Of a stretch of 64,000 bases of DNA, positions 9,672 to 18,212 are shown in pieces. The stretch's first letter is position 1; each line of letters starts with the position of its first letter. A program made the position numbers and the translations under genes. Source of the DNA: GCA-2715645 sp042095375 (GTDB taxonomy: Bacteria; Bacteroidota; Bacteroidia; Cytophagales; MED-G16); assembly GCA_042095375.1 (NCBI GenBank), contig JBELBJ010000004.1, positions 1-64,000 of the forward strand, written 5' to 3'. Below the pieces are notes generated by a model that was given only the letters and a program-made list of their open reading frames with translations, ran no database searches and was not told the origin of the DNA.

Positions 9672-9968
9672 TTATTGATCATCTGAAACGTAATAAATAT
9701 CTTCAGATTTTTTTTTCATCATATAATTTTCTCTTGCAAATTGTTCAAGTAATTTATCATTCTGATCGAATGCTTTTCTCTCTAATTCAAGGTTATTTAT
9801 TTCTTCCTTATAATAATCAATTTCATTACTTAGTTCATTTGTTTCTTTGTTAAGATTATATCTATTTCTGATTCCATTAGAATCAATAAATAACATCCAA
9901 ATCAAAAAAAATATAAAAAAAAGAAAATAAAAGTTTCTAAAAAGATTTTTTAAATTAAAATTAATCAT
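9672..9968 (-). CDS. DivIC/FtsB-like septum formation protein
   Basis: Small (98 aa) bitopic membrane protein of the septum-formation-initiator family. A short basic cytoplasmic N-terminus precedes one transmembrane helix (about residues 12-29, FYFLFFIFFLIWMLFI). A heptad-like coiled coil (about 38-72, ELSNEIDYYKEEINNLELE) follows, and then LLEQFARENYMMKKKSEDIYYV, the usual C-terminal signature. FtsB/DivIC proteins join the FtsL-FtsQ complex of the divisome. It lies 19 bp after eno; a short divIC-like gene next to eno is a widespread bacterial arrangement. Confidence 0.85.
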   Translation of the reverse strand: MINFNLKNLFRNFYFLFFIFFLIWMLFIDSNGIRNRYNLNKETNELSNEIDYYKEEINNLELERKAFDQNDKLLEQFARENYMMKKKSEDIYYVSDDQ

Positions 9969-9987
9969 CTCTCAAAGATATTAAATA

Positions 9988-11262
9988 TTATTTTGATTTA
10001 TACTTTGCATGATTTCCTAAATATTCTTCAATTCTTAATAACCTATTATATTTTGCAATTCTTTCTGAACGAGATATTGAACCAGTTTTAATTTGACCAG
10101 TATTAAAAGCAACAGCAAGATCAGCAATAGTTGTATCTTCAGTTTCTCCAGATCTGTGAGAAATAATTGAACTCCAACCAGCACTTGATGCCATCTTAAT
10201 TGCTGAAATAGTTTCAGTTAAAGTTCCTATCTGATTTGGTTTTATTAATATTGCATTACCGCATTTTTGGTTAATAGCTTTCTGCAAGAATTTCACATTG
10301 GTAACTAAATTATCATCTCCAACTAATTGACATTTATTTCCAATTCTTTTAGTTAATTCTTCCCAACCATACCAGTCATTTTCAGCACAACCATCTTCAA
10401 TACTATCAATAGGATAGTTATTTATTAATTCTTCTAAATAATCTACTTGTTCAATAGACCTTCTTTTTTCTCCAGAAATCCCCTCAAAAATTGAATAATC
10501 ATATAAATCATCTTTATAAAATTCAGATGCGGCACAATCTAATCCAATCGAAACTTCATCTTTAATTTTATAACCCGATATTTTTACAGATTCAATAATT
10601 TTTTCAATTGCTTCTTCAGTTCCATTAATAAGATTTGGAGCAAAACCTCCTTCATCACCAACTGCTGTACTATATTTTTCTTTTTTCAAAAGTTTCTTCA
10701 AATTATGAAAAATTTCGGCACCACACCTTAATGCTTCTTTAAAAGAATTTAAACCTACCGGCCTTATCATAAATTCTTGAAAAGCTATTGGAGAATCAGA
10801 ATGTGATCCTCCATTAATTATATTTATCATAGGTATTGGTAGTAAATTGGAATTCTCTCCTCCAAGGTGTTTAAATAGAGGAATATTTTTTGATAAAGAA
10901 GCTAATTTAGCTACTGCGATTGAAACTCCAAGAATTGCATTAGCTCCAAGATTAGATTTATTTGAAGTTCCATCAATTTCAATTAATAAATTATCAATTT
11001 TTTCTTGATCAAAAGTAGAATAACCTTTTAATTTTGGTGAAATTATTTTATTCACATTTTCAACTGCATTAATTACACCTTTACCTAAATATTTTTTTTC
11101 TCCATCTCTTAATTCAACAGCTTCATTAGAACCAGTTGAAGCTCCAGAGGGAACTGAAGCTCTACCTAGCAAATTATCTATTGAAATTGCTTCAACCTCA
11201 ATTGTTGGGTTGCCTCTAGAATCTAATATCTGTCTAGCAAAAATATTTTTTATTTTTGTCAT
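9988..11262 (-). CDS. eno: Enolase (phosphopyruvate hydratase)
   Basis: Interconverts 2-phosphoglycerate and phosphoenolpyruvate in glycolysis and gluconeogenesis; its product also feeds the DAHP synthase and EPSP synthase encoded nearby. The 424 aa length is standard. Motifs in order: ARQILDSRGNPT at the N-terminus, GGSHSDSPIAFQEFMI, GDEGGFAPN, QLVGDDNLVTN with a metal-binding Asp, IKPNQIGTLTET with the catalytic Lys, and SHRSGETEDTTIADLAV. It is 3 bp downstream of carA in the same operon. Confidence 0.98.
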   Translation of the reverse strand: MTKIKNIFARQILDSRGNPTIEVEAISIDNLLGRASVPSGASTGSNEAVELRDGEKKYLGKGVINAVENVNKIISPKLKGYSTFDQEKIDNLLIEIDGTSNKSNLGANAILGVSIAVAKLASLSKNIPLFKHLGGENSNLLPIPMINIINGGSHSDSPIAFQEFMIRPVGLNSFKEALRCGAEIFHNLKKLLKKEKYSTAVGDEGGFAPNLINGTEEAIEKIIESVKISGYKIKDEVSIGLDCAASEFYKDDLYDYSIFEGISGEKRRSIEQVDYLEELINNYPIDSIEDGCAENDWYGWEELTKRIGNKCQLVGDDNLVTNVKFLQKAINQKCGNAILIKPNQIGTLTETISAIKMASSAGWSSIISHRSGETEDTTIADLAVAFNTGQIKTGSISRSERIAKYNRLLRIEEYLGNHAKYKSK

Positions 11263-11265
11263 AAA

Positions 11266-12363
11266 TTAATTCATCATTTTAACAAAATCATCAAAAAGAT
11301 ATCTAGAATCATGGGGCCCAGGAGATGATTCTGGATGATACTGAACAGAAAAAGCATTTTTATTCTTCAACCTTATACCTTCTACAGTATTATCATTTAA
11401 ATTAATATGAGTTAATTCAATATCTTTAATTTTTTTTAAATCTTCCAATTTAACAGAAAAACCATGATTTTGGGAGGTTACTTCAGATTTTCCAGTTAAA
11501 ATATTTTTAACAGGGTGGTTTATTCCCCTATGTCCATTATGTAATTTATAAGTTGATATTCCACATGATCTAGCTAATATTTGATGCCCTAAACAAATTC
11601 CAAATGTAGGGATATTTTTACTTATTATATTTCCAACAGTATTAACAGCATAGTCCATAGAAGCAGGATCCCCAGGGCCATTTGAAATGAAAAATCCATC
11701 TGGTTTCCAATTTAAAATTTCTTTTGATTTAGTTTTAGCAGGGAAAACCTTACAAAAAATATTTCTACTTTCAAAATTCTTTAAAATTGACTTTTTACAA
11801 CCAAGATCTAATACAGCAACTCTCTTTTTAGATGATTTATCTCCATAAAAATAAGGTCTTTTAGTAGAAACATAAGATGCTAGTTCTAAATTTTTCATTG
11901 ATGGAACTTTTTTTAATTGAGATTCAAGATAATCATCATCAAGGTTATTTGTAGAAATAATACAATTCATTACTCCTTTACTTCTAATATGTTTTACTAA
12001 CTTCCTAGTATCTATATTATAAATACCTAGTGTATTATTTTCTAACAAAAAATCAGATAAGCTAAACTTAGTAGAATTTCTACTAAAAATTTCAGAATAT
12101 TCATTGATGATTATCCCTCTTACTTGACTATGAGAACTTTCCTGCTCATCTACTTTAGTGCCATAATTACCAATATGTGAAGCCGTATTAATAATTATTT
12201 GACCGTAATATGAAGGATCTGTATATATTTCTTGATATCCAGTCATACCTGTATTAAAACAAATCTCTCCAGATGCTATACCCTTAATACCCAAAGATTT
12301 TCCAACGAATTTACTACCGTCTTCTAATAACAATTTAGCTTTAGAATTAGAAGTTTTGTTCAT
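11266..12363 (-). CDS. carA: Carbamoyl-phosphate synthase small (glutaminase) subunit
   Basis: Hydrolyses glutamine and passes ammonia to CarB for carbamoyl phosphate (pyrimidine and arginine synthesis). The N-terminal CPSase domain (about 10-140, with GEICFNTGMTGYQEIYTDPSY) precedes a class I glutamine amidotransferase domain. The nucleophile is C257 (FGICLGHQ), and H343 and E345 (YHPES) complete the triad. At 365 aa it has normal length. No carB is in the window. It is the first gene after the terminator of the ribosomal cluster; rplQ-carA-eno is a recurring order in this phylum. I see no clear promoter between the terminator and the ATG. Confidence 0.97.
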   Translation of the reverse strand: MNKTSNSKAKLLLEDGSKFVGKSLGIKGIASGEICFNTGMTGYQEIYTDPSYYGQIIINTASHIGNYGTKVDEQESSHSQVRGIIINEYSEIFSRNSTKFSLSDFLLENNTLGIYNIDTRKLVKHIRSKGVMNCIISTNNLDDDYLESQLKKVPSMKNLELASYVSTKRPYFYGDKSSKKRVAVLDLGCKKSILKNFESRNIFCKVFPAKTKSKEILNWKPDGFFISNGPGDPASMDYAVNTVGNIISKNIPTFGICLGHQILARSCGISTYKLHNGHRGINHPVKNILTGKSEVTSQNHGFSVKLEDLKKIKDIELTHINLNDNTVEGIRLKNKNAFSVQYHPESSPGPHDSRYLFDDFVKMMN

Positions 12364-12385
12364 ATAATAAATATACTTTAATTCA

Positions 12386-12429
12386 AAAAAAAATAATAAA
12401 AAAGGGATTAAAATTTAATTAATCCCTTT
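12386..12429 (-). terminator. Intrinsic terminator after rplQ
   Basis: On the minus strand AAAGGGATTAA (12429-12419), a 7-nt loop and TTAATCCCTTT (12411-12401) form an 11-bp perfect stem followed by a T-rich tract (12400-12386). It lies between the rplQ stop (12457) and carA and closes the long ribosomal block. Confidence 0.85.
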
Positions 12430-12456
12430 AAGTAAATTATTCAAAATAAATTACTC

Positions 12457-12996
12457 TTATTTATCATCATTTTTTTTTGAAGATTTTGATTCCACTTTCT
12501 TCTTTGATTTAGAAACTCCCTTATTATTAGGTTTTGATTCAGAAATTTTTGGTGAATCAGTAGCTTTAGTTTTAGATTTTCTTCTTCTTCTAGTCTTTTT
12601 CTTTCCAGCAGTAGCTATATCACTCTCTTTTATGAATTGATTAAAATCAACAAGTTCAATCAAACATAAATCAGCATTATCGCCTAACCTATTTCCTAAC
12701 TTTATAATCCTAGTATAACCCCCAGGACGATCCGAAATTTTTTGGGATACTTCATCAAATAATTCCTTAACTGAATGCTTATTCTTTAAATAAGAAAAAA
12801 CTATTCTTCTTGAGTGAGTAGTATCATTTTTAGATTTAGTAATTAAAGGTTCAACAAACTTTCTAAGGGCTTTAGCTTTAGCTAAAGTTGTAGAAATTTG
12901 CTTTTCCAAAATCAATGATGAAGCCATATTTGATAACATAGCCTTTCTATGAGATGGAATTCTACCTAAATGATTAAATCTTTTACCGTGTCTCAT
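12457..12996 (-). CDS. rplQ: 50S ribosomal protein L17, with C-terminal extension
   Basis: Large-subunit protein near the exit tunnel. Residues 1-120 match the L17 core (MRHGKRFNHLGR, RKAMLSNMASSLI, RPGGYTRIIKLGNR). The last ~50 residues are a low-complexity Lys/Arg/Ser tail beginning KKKTRRRRKSKTK, so at 179 aa the protein is well above the ~120 aa of E. coli L17. Basic extensions of this kind are common in Bacteroidota L17 and may contact rRNA. It is the last gene of the alpha operon, 9 bp after rpoA, and is followed by a terminator. Confidence 0.97.
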   Translation of the reverse strand: MRHGKRFNHLGRIPSHRKAMLSNMASSLILEKQISTTLAKAKALRKFVEPLITKSKNDTTHSRRIVFSYLKNKHSVKELFDEVSQKISDRPGGYTRIIKLGNRLGDNADLCLIELVDFNQFIKESDIATAGKKKTRRRRKSKTKATDSPKISESKPNNKGVSKSKKKVESKSSKKNDDK

Positions 12997-13005
12997 TAAT
13001 TTAAA

Positions 13006-13989
13006 TTAATCTAAATTGTAAATCTTTAAATCCATTCCAAAATTTAATCCTTTATTCTCTACTAATTCTTCTAGTTCAGTGAGAGATTTTTTTCCAAAAT
13101 TTCTAAACTTCATCATATCAGAAATTTCAATACTTACTAAATCACCAAGAGTTCTTATCTCAGCAGCTTTTAAACAATTATACGCTCTTACTGAAAGATC
13201 TAAATCAGTAAGAGAAGTTTTAAGAAGCTTTCTCATATGTAAAAGCTCTTCATCAACAGCTTCAATTTCGCCAGATGTATCTTCAGCAAATTCCATATCT
13301 TTATCTGAAAATAAAACAAAATGTTTAATGAGTAATCTTGCAGAGTCCTTCATGGCATCTTCTGGATGTATGGATCCATCAGTCTTAATATCTATAACTA
13401 ACTTTTCAAAATCAGTCTTTTGCTTAACTCTAGTGTTTTCAACAAAATACTTAACATTTAATATCGGAGAAAATACTGAATCTATACTAATAAATCCTTT
13501 ATCACTAAATTTTGAGCTGTTTTCTTCGGCAGTAACATAACCTCGACCTTTTTCTATTTTCAAATCAATAGAAAGTTTAATGTTTTTATTTATTGTACAA
13601 ATCAAAGTTTCAGGATTTAAAATTTCATATGAACTTGTTGATGCTGCTATATCTTTGGCAGTAAAATCACCTTTTTTTGAAATTTTAACTGATATAATAT
13701 CATCTGGATTTTCAACTATAGACTTAAATCTAATTGATTTTAGATTTAAAATTATTTCGGAGACTTCTTCTACAACTCCCTCAATAGTTGAAAATTCATG
13801 AAGAATCTTCGGTATTTTAATTGCAGTTATTGCATATCCTTCTAATGAAGAAATTAAAACTCTTCTTACAACATTACCAATTGTTACACCATATCCTGGC
13901 TGAAGAGGTTTAAAAGTAAAAAGTCCATGAAAATCATCAGACTTTTCCATTACTATTTTATCAGGTAATTGAAATGAAAGTAGTGACAT
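13006..13989 (-). CDS. rpoA: RNA polymerase alpha subunit
   Basis: Assembles RNA polymerase and contacts promoter DNA and activators. The 327 aa chain has the dimerisation N-terminal domain (GYGVTIGNVVRRVLISSLEG, about residues 33-52), the insertion domain, an acidic linker (DTSGEIEAVDEELL) and the helix-hairpin-helix C-terminal domain (LSVRAYNCLKAAEIRTLGDL, FRNFGKKSLTELEE). It lies between rpsD and rplQ as in the classical alpha operon. Confidence 0.98.
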   Translation of the reverse strand: MSLLSFQLPDKIVMEKSDDFHGLFTFKPLQPGYGVTIGNVVRRVLISSLEGYAITAIKIPKILHEFSTIEGVVEEVSEIILNLKSIRFKSIVENPDDIISVKISKKGDFTAKDIAASTSSYEILNPETLICTINKNIKLSIDLKIEKGRGYVTAEENSSKFSDKGFISIDSVFSPILNVKYFVENTRVKQKTDFEKLVIDIKTDGSIHPEDAMKDSARLLIKHFVLFSDKDMEFAEDTSGEIEAVDEELLHMRKLLKTSLTDLDLSVRAYNCLKAAEIRTLGDLVSIEISDMMKFRNFGKKSLTELEELVENKGLNFGMDLKIYNLD

Positions 13990-14015
13990 AATTTTATAAT
14001 TTATTTTAACATTTT

Positions 14016-14621
14016 TTATTTTGAATAAAGTTCTACAATTAATTGTTCATTAATATTTTCTGGAATGGATTCTCTATCTGGATAATTTATCAGTTTTCCA
14101 GAAAAGGATTTTGTATCCCAATCAAGCCAATTATATTTAGAATTATTTGGATCATTAATGCATTCATTTATAAAGGAAATAGATCTAGACTTATCTCTAA
14201 TACTAATAATATCCCCTTCTTTAAGAGAGAAAGAAGGTATATTAACCATTTTTCCATTAACTAATATATGTTTATGAGTTACTAATTGTCTAGCTGATCG
14301 TCTTGTTTTAGAAATACCTAATCTAAAAACTACATTATCAAGTCTTGATTCAAGTAGTATAAGTAAATTTTCACCAGTTATACCAGACTTACTTGATGCT
14401 TTTTTAAATAAATTCCTAAACTGCTTTTCCAAAATTCCATAAATATATTTTGCTTTTTGTTTTTCAGAAAGTTGAATTGCATATTCAGAAGGTTTTTTCC
14501 TTCTTCCTCTACCATGTTGTCCAGGTGGATATGGTTTTTTTTCTAATGCTTTAGTATCACCAAAAATTGGTTCACTGTATCTTCTTGAAATTTTTGATTT
14601 TGGTCCTGTATATCTAGCCAT
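14016..14621 (-). CDS. rpsD: 30S ribosomal protein S4
   Basis: Primary 16S rRNA-binding protein of the small subunit body. The 201 aa length is standard. The N-terminal segment (MARYTGPKSKISRRYSEPI, KPYPPGQHGRGRRK) lacks the zinc-binding cysteines found in some S4 proteins, so this is the zinc-free paralogue type. The S4 RNA-binding fold (SRLDNVVFRLGISKTRRSAR, HILVNGKMVNIPS) spans about residues 90-155. It lies 10 bp after rpsK and 26 bp before rpoA. Confidence 0.97.
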   Translation of the reverse strand: MARYTGPKSKISRRYSEPIFGDTKALEKKPYPPGQHGRGRRKKPSEYAIQLSEKQKAKYIYGILEKQFRNLFKKASSKSGITGENLLILLESRLDNVVFRLGISKTRRSARQLVTHKHILVNGKMVNIPSFSLKEGDIISIRDKSRSISFINECINDPNNSKYNWLDWDTKSFSGKLINYPDRESIPENINEQLIVELYSK

Positions 14622-14631
14622 AATTTATATA

Positions 14632-15027
14632 TTATACCCTTCTTCTTTTTGGTGGTCTGCATCCATTATGAGGAAGAGGTGTCACGTCATTAATAGATAA
14701 GACATCTAATCCTGTATTTTGAATAGTTCTAACAGCTGAATCTCTTCCGGAACCGGGTCCTTTAATAAAGATATCAACTTTCCTTAATCCTAAATCGTAA
14801 GCAACTTTTACAGCATCTTCAGTAGCAGTCTGTGCAGCATAAGGTGTGCTTTTTTTCGAACCTCTAAATCCCATTTTTCCAGCAGAAGACCATGAAATTA
14901 CTTGTCCAGAAACATTAGTTATTGAAATGATAATATTATTAAAAGAACATTTGATGTGTGCCTTACCAATATTACCTACAATAACTTTTCTTTTCTTTTT
15001 CGACTTATCTATTTTCTTTTCGCTCAT
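14632..15027 (-). CDS. rpsK: 30S ribosomal protein S11
   Basis: Platform protein of the small subunit near the mRNA exit and E site. At 131 aa it has the expected length. The conserved SAGKMGFRGSKKSTPYAAQ, KGPGSGRDSAVR and the C-terminal DVTPLPHNGCRPPKRRRV are all intact. The N-terminus is lysine-rich, as usual. It is 7 bp downstream of rpsM in the alpha operon. Confidence 0.97.
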   Translation of the reverse strand: MSEKKIDKSKKKRKVIVGNIGKAHIKCSFNNIIISITNVSGQVISWSSAGKMGFRGSKKSTPYAAQTATEDAVKVAYDLGLRKVDIFIKGPGSGRDSAVRTIQNTGLDVLSINDVTPLPHNGCRPPKRRRV

Positions 15028-15034
15028 TTTAATA

Positions 15035-15409
15035 TTATTTAGTTACCTTTTTTTTATTAGCAACAGTTTTTCTTTTACCTTTTCTTGTTCTAGAGTTATT
15101 TTTTGTTTTTTGTCCTCTAACCGGCAGACCTTTTCTATGTCTTAAACCCCTATAAGATCCTATGTCCAATAATCTTTTTATACTTAACTGAACCTCGGAT
15201 TTTAAATCTCCTTCAATAGTATATTCATCCCTAATTAGTTTTCTAACTAAATTTGATTCATCATCTGTCCATTTTCCAATTTTTTTATCAAAATCAATAC
15301 CGGCTGATTTCAATATTTTTTTTGAAGATGATCTCCCTATACCAAAAATATATGTTAGAGCAACTTCTCCTCTTTTATTATCTGGAATATCTATACCTGC
15401 AATTCTCAT
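15035..15409 (-). CDS. rpsM: 30S ribosomal protein S13
   Basis: Head protein of the small subunit that bridges to L5 and contacts P-site tRNA through its basic tail. The 124 aa chain starts MRIAGIDIPDNKRGEVALTY, contains the helix-turn-helix GIGRSSSKKIL and ends in the basic RTRKGKRKTVANKKK. YRGLRHRKGLPVRGQKT is the family signature. It lies 4 bp after rpmJ. Confidence 0.97.
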   Translation of the reverse strand: MRIAGIDIPDNKRGEVALTYIFGIGRSSSKKILKSAGIDFDKKIGKWTDDESNLVRKLIRDEYTIEGDLKSEVQLSIKRLLDIGSYRGLRHRKGLPVRGQKTKNNSRTRKGKRKTVANKKKVTK

Positions 15410-15413
15410 AATA

Positions 15414-15530
15414 TTAACCTTGTCTTTGTTTAAATCTTGGATTCTTTTTATTAATCACATATACTCTTCCTTTTCTTTTAATAACTTGACAATCATTACT
15501 TCTCTTTTTTACCGATGCTTTAATTTTCAT
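15414..15530 (-). CDS. rpmJ: 50S ribosomal protein L36
   Basis: A 38-codon gene reading MKIKASVKKRSNDCQVIKRK at the start and VINKKNPRFKQRQG at the end, from the ATG at 15530 to the TAA at 15414. Only one Cys is present (C14), so this is the zinc-free (C-minus) L36 rather than the Cys3-His zinc ribbon form. It sits between infA (5 bp upstream) and rpsM (4 bp downstream), the classical position. Confidence 0.95.
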   Translation of the reverse strand: MKIKASVKKRSNDCQVIKRKGRVYVINKKNPRFKQRQG

Positions 15531-15535
15531 AACAT

Positions 15536-15754
15536 TTATTTATATCTGTATACAATTCTTCCTTTAGATAGATCGTAAGGTGACATTTCTAACCTTACTT
15601 TATCTCCTGGTAATAATTTTATATAAAACATTCTCATTTTACCTGAAATATGAGCAATAATAATATGTTCATTATCTAATTTAACTTTGAACATAGCATT
15701 AGACAATGATTCTACTACGACTCCATCTTGCTCTATAGGTTTCTGTTTAGCCAT
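15536..15754 (-). CDS. infA: Translation initiation factor IF-1
   Basis: Binds the A site of the 30S subunit during initiation. The single OB/S1-like domain of 72 aa (MAKQKPIEQDGVVVESLSNA, HISGKMRMFYIKLLPGDKV, ELSPYDLSKGRI-like end as LEMSPYDLSKGRIVYRYK) has exactly the family length. It lies 12 bp after secY. No methionine aminopeptidase gene (map) separates secY from infA, unlike in several other bacteria. Confidence 0.97.
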   Translation of the reverse strand: MAKQKPIEQDGVVVESLSNAMFKVKLDNEHIIIAHISGKMRMFYIKLLPGDKVRLEMSPYDLSKGRIVYRYK

Positions 15755-15766
15755 ATTAAATTTAAA

Positions 15767-17071
15767 TTAAGTACTTCTTCCTTTTACTTTACCTGATTTC
15801 ATCATTCCATCATAACTTCTCATTAATAAATAACTTTCAATTTGTTGTAAGGTATCAAGAATAACTCCTACCATAATCAATAATGAGGTTCCCCCATAAA
15901 AAGTAGAAAAACTTTGACTTACACCAAAAATCATTGCAAAAGCAGGTAAAACAGCTATAATTGCGAGCAATAACGATCCTGGCAACGTCACTCTGTCCAA
16001 TACACCGGAAATAAAATCAGAAGTTTCTTTTCCAGGCTTAATTCCAGGAATAAATCCATTATTTCTTTTCATATCATCAGCCATTTGATTTGGATTAATT
16101 GTAATAGCAGTATAAAAAAATGTAAACAATATTATTAACAAAGCAAATGTTAAATTGTACGGCCATGATTGCATATTAGAAAATGAAGTTGCAATATATT
16201 GAAAAAAATCTGAATTTTCTGCAAACTGCAAACCAATTATTGCAGGTAAAAACATTAAAGCTTGAGCAAAAATTATTGGCATAACACCAGATGAATTTAC
16301 TCTAACTGGAATGTATTGTCTTTTACCTCTGTAAAGATTTCCTCCTATAACCTGCTTTGCATATTGAACAGGAATTCTTCTAATTGCCTTTACAACCATT
16401 ACTGTAAACATTACTACACCAAATAAGACTGCAATTTCAACAATAAATAATAAAGCTTGGCTCATTCCTTTAGATAAGGCTTCAGCAACTAAGCTTCCAG
16501 GAAATCTAGAAATTATTCCAATCATTATAAGCATTGAAATTCCATTGCCAATACCTTTATCAGTAATTTTCTCTCCTAACCACATACAAAAAATTGTTCC
16601 TGAAACTAAAATTATAACACAAGAAACAGTGAAAAATAATTTATTAGAAACTAAAATTGCCTCAGGAGGGATAGTTGCACTTATATATGCAATACTTTGG
16701 AAAGAAGTCAATGCTATTGTTAAATATCTTGTAATTTGATTAAGCTTTTTTCTTCCACTATCACCATCTTTTTGTAGCTTTTGAAAATAAGGCATAGTTA
16801 CACCTAATAGTTGAACTACAATCGAGGCAGATATATAAGGCATAATACCTAATGCAAAAATTGATGCATTACTAAAAGCACCTCCTAAAAAAGTATCTAA
16901 CAATCCAAAAATTCCTGAAGCATCAGTCTGTAATTTAGAAGGATCAATTCCAGGCAATACAACAAAAGAACCAAGTCTGAAAATCATTAAAAAGAAGACA
17001 GTATTTAGAATCCTTTCTCTTAATTCTTGAATAGAAAAAATATCTTTTATAACTGTAAATAACTTAATCAT
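15767..17071 (-). CDS. secY: Preprotein translocase subunit SecY
   Basis: Channel-forming subunit of the SecYEG translocon in the inner membrane. The 434 aa chain has ten hydrophobic helices. ELRERILNTVFFLMIFRLGS forms the first segment, the plug region is rich in Gly/Ser (GIFGLLDTFLGGAFSNASIF), and RRIPVQYAKQ lies in the cytosolic C4/C5 region that binds SecA or the ribosome. The start overlaps the rplO end by 8 bp, so translation is coupled. Confidence 0.97.
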   Translation of the reverse strand: MIKLFTVIKDIFSIQELRERILNTVFFLMIFRLGSFVVLPGIDPSKLQTDASGIFGLLDTFLGGAFSNASIFALGIMPYISASIVVQLLGVTMPYFQKLQKDGDSGRKKLNQITRYLTIALTSFQSIAYISATIPPEAILVSNKLFFTVSCVIILVSGTIFCMWLGEKITDKGIGNGISMLIMIGIISRFPGSLVAEALSKGMSQALLFIVEIAVLFGVVMFTVMVVKAIRRIPVQYAKQVIGGNLYRGKRQYIPVRVNSSGVMPIIFAQALMFLPAIIGLQFAENSDFFQYIATSFSNMQSWPYNLTFALLIILFTFFYTAITINPNQMADDMKRNNGFIPGIKPGKETSDFISGVLDRVTLPGSLLLAIIAVLPAFAMIFGVSQSFSTFYGGTSLLIMVGVILDTLQQIESYLLMRSYDGMMKSGKVKGRST

Positions 17072-17519
17072 TAGAAATAATTTGAGCTTTACCCCCTAAT
17101 TTTTCAATTGCCTTTATAGCTGATTTTGAAAACATATGAGATTTTATATTAACCTTGGACTTTATTTTACCTCCTCCTAAAACTTTTATTAAACTATTTT
17201 TTTTAGCTAAACCATTTTTTATTAATGTATCTGGGGTAATTTCTTTAAGTTTTAGTTTATCAACTAAATTTTGCAAAACATCAAGATTAATTGGCTTTGC
17301 CTCTATTCTATTTGGTGATCTAAAACCAAATTTAGGGATTCTTCTATAAAGAGGCATCTGACCACCTTCAAAACCAAATTTTCTGGAATAACCAGAACGA
17401 GATTGAGCTCCTTTATGACCTTTTGTTGAAGTACCTCCCCTACCGGATCCTTGACCTCTTGCAATTCTTTTTCTTGATTTTATTGAACCATCAGCTGGTT
17501 TTAGGGTATGTAATTTCAT
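17064..17519 (-). CDS. rplO: 50S ribosomal protein L15
   Basis: Late-assembly protein of the large subunit. The 151 aa chain has the long glycine/arginine N-terminal extension (RIARGQGSGRGGTSTKGHKG, FEGGQMPLYRRIPKFGF) that penetrates 23S rRNA, and a compact C-terminal domain (KVNIKSHMFSKSAIKAIEKL). It lies 2 bp after rpmD and overlaps secY by 8 bp. Confidence 0.97.
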   Translation of the reverse strand: MKLHTLKPADGSIKSRKRIARGQGSGRGGTSTKGHKGAQSRSGYSRKFGFEGGQMPLYRRIPKFGFRSPNRIEAKPINLDVLQNLVDKLKLKEITPDTLIKNGLAKKNSLIKVLGGGKIKSKVNIKSHMFSKSAIKAIEKLGGKAQIISND

Positions 17520-17521
17520 AA

Positions 17522-17713
17522 TTATATCTTTTTTACTTGAATTAAATGATTTACAGTTTTTATCATTCCAATTATTTCAGGTGAAGCCTTTTTTGTAACA
17601 GATTTATTAATTTTACCTAGACCCAATGCTACAATAGTTTTTTTTTGTTTTTGATTTTTTGAAATCAAGCTTTTAACTTGAGTAATAAATAATTTTCCTT
17701 TATAATTATCCAT
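17522..17713 (-). CDS. rpmD: 50S ribosomal protein L30
   Basis: Small (63 aa) peripheral large-subunit protein with a ferredoxin-like fold. GKLFITQVKSLI and TIVALGLGKINKSVTKK followed by EIIGMIKTVNHLIQVKKI match the family. The start overlaps the rpsE end by 8 bp. Confidence 0.94.
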   Translation of the reverse strand: MDNYKGKLFITQVKSLISKNQKQKKTIVALGLGKINKSVTKKASPEIIGMIKTVNHLIQVKKI

Positions 17714-18209
17714 GAAATATCTTATTTAAACTAACTCCTCTTTGCTTTGAAACAGCTAAAGGATCTCTTAATTTTAGTAATCCACTAAAAGTAGCTTTAA
17801 TAACATTATGAGGATTAGATGACCCTTTAGATTTTGCAAGAACATCTTTTATACCGGCATTTTCAAAAACTGAACGCATAGCACCTCCAGCAATTACACC
17901 TGTACCAGGAGCAGCAGGTTTAATTAATACAAAACCCCCTCCATATTTACCTGTTACCTGATGAGGTACAGTATTTTTTAAAATAGGAATTTTAACTAAA
18001 TTTTTTTTAGCGTCATCTGTTCCTTTGATAATAGCATTGGTAACCTCATTTGCTTTTCCTAAACCATATCCTACAACACCTTTTTCATTACCTACTACAA
18101 CAATAGCAGAGAAACTAAACCTTCTTCCACCCTTTACAACTTTAGTTACTCTACTAATTGAAACAACAGTTTCCTTTAATTCTAATTCACTAGCTTTTAT
18201 TTTTTTCAT
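17706..18209 (-). CDS. rpsE: 30S ribosomal protein S5
   Basis: Small-subunit protein at the mRNA entry site that affects decoding fidelity. Its 167 aa contain the dsRNA-binding-like N-terminal domain (VSISRVTKVVKGGRRFSFSA, VVGNEKGVVGYGLGKANEV) and the C-terminal domain (PAAPGTGVIAGGAMRSVFE, GSSNPHNVIKATF). It lies 3 bp after rplR. Confidence 0.97.
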   Translation of the reverse strand: MKKIKASELELKETVVSISRVTKVVKGGRRFSFSAIVVVGNEKGVVGYGLGKANEVTNAIIKGTDDAKKNLVKIPILKNTVPHQVTGKYGGGFVLIKPAAPGTGVIAGGAMRSVFENAGIKDVLAKSKGSSNPHNVIKATFSGLLKLRDPLAVSKQRGVSLNKIFHG

Positions 18210-18212
18210 AAT

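Noticed and set aside
13079..13540. Plus-strand ORF of 153 aa opposite rpoA
   Set aside because: Lies wholly within rpoA and is rich in Ser/Phe/Leu as expected from the complement of a Lys/Glu-rich gene; not a real protein.
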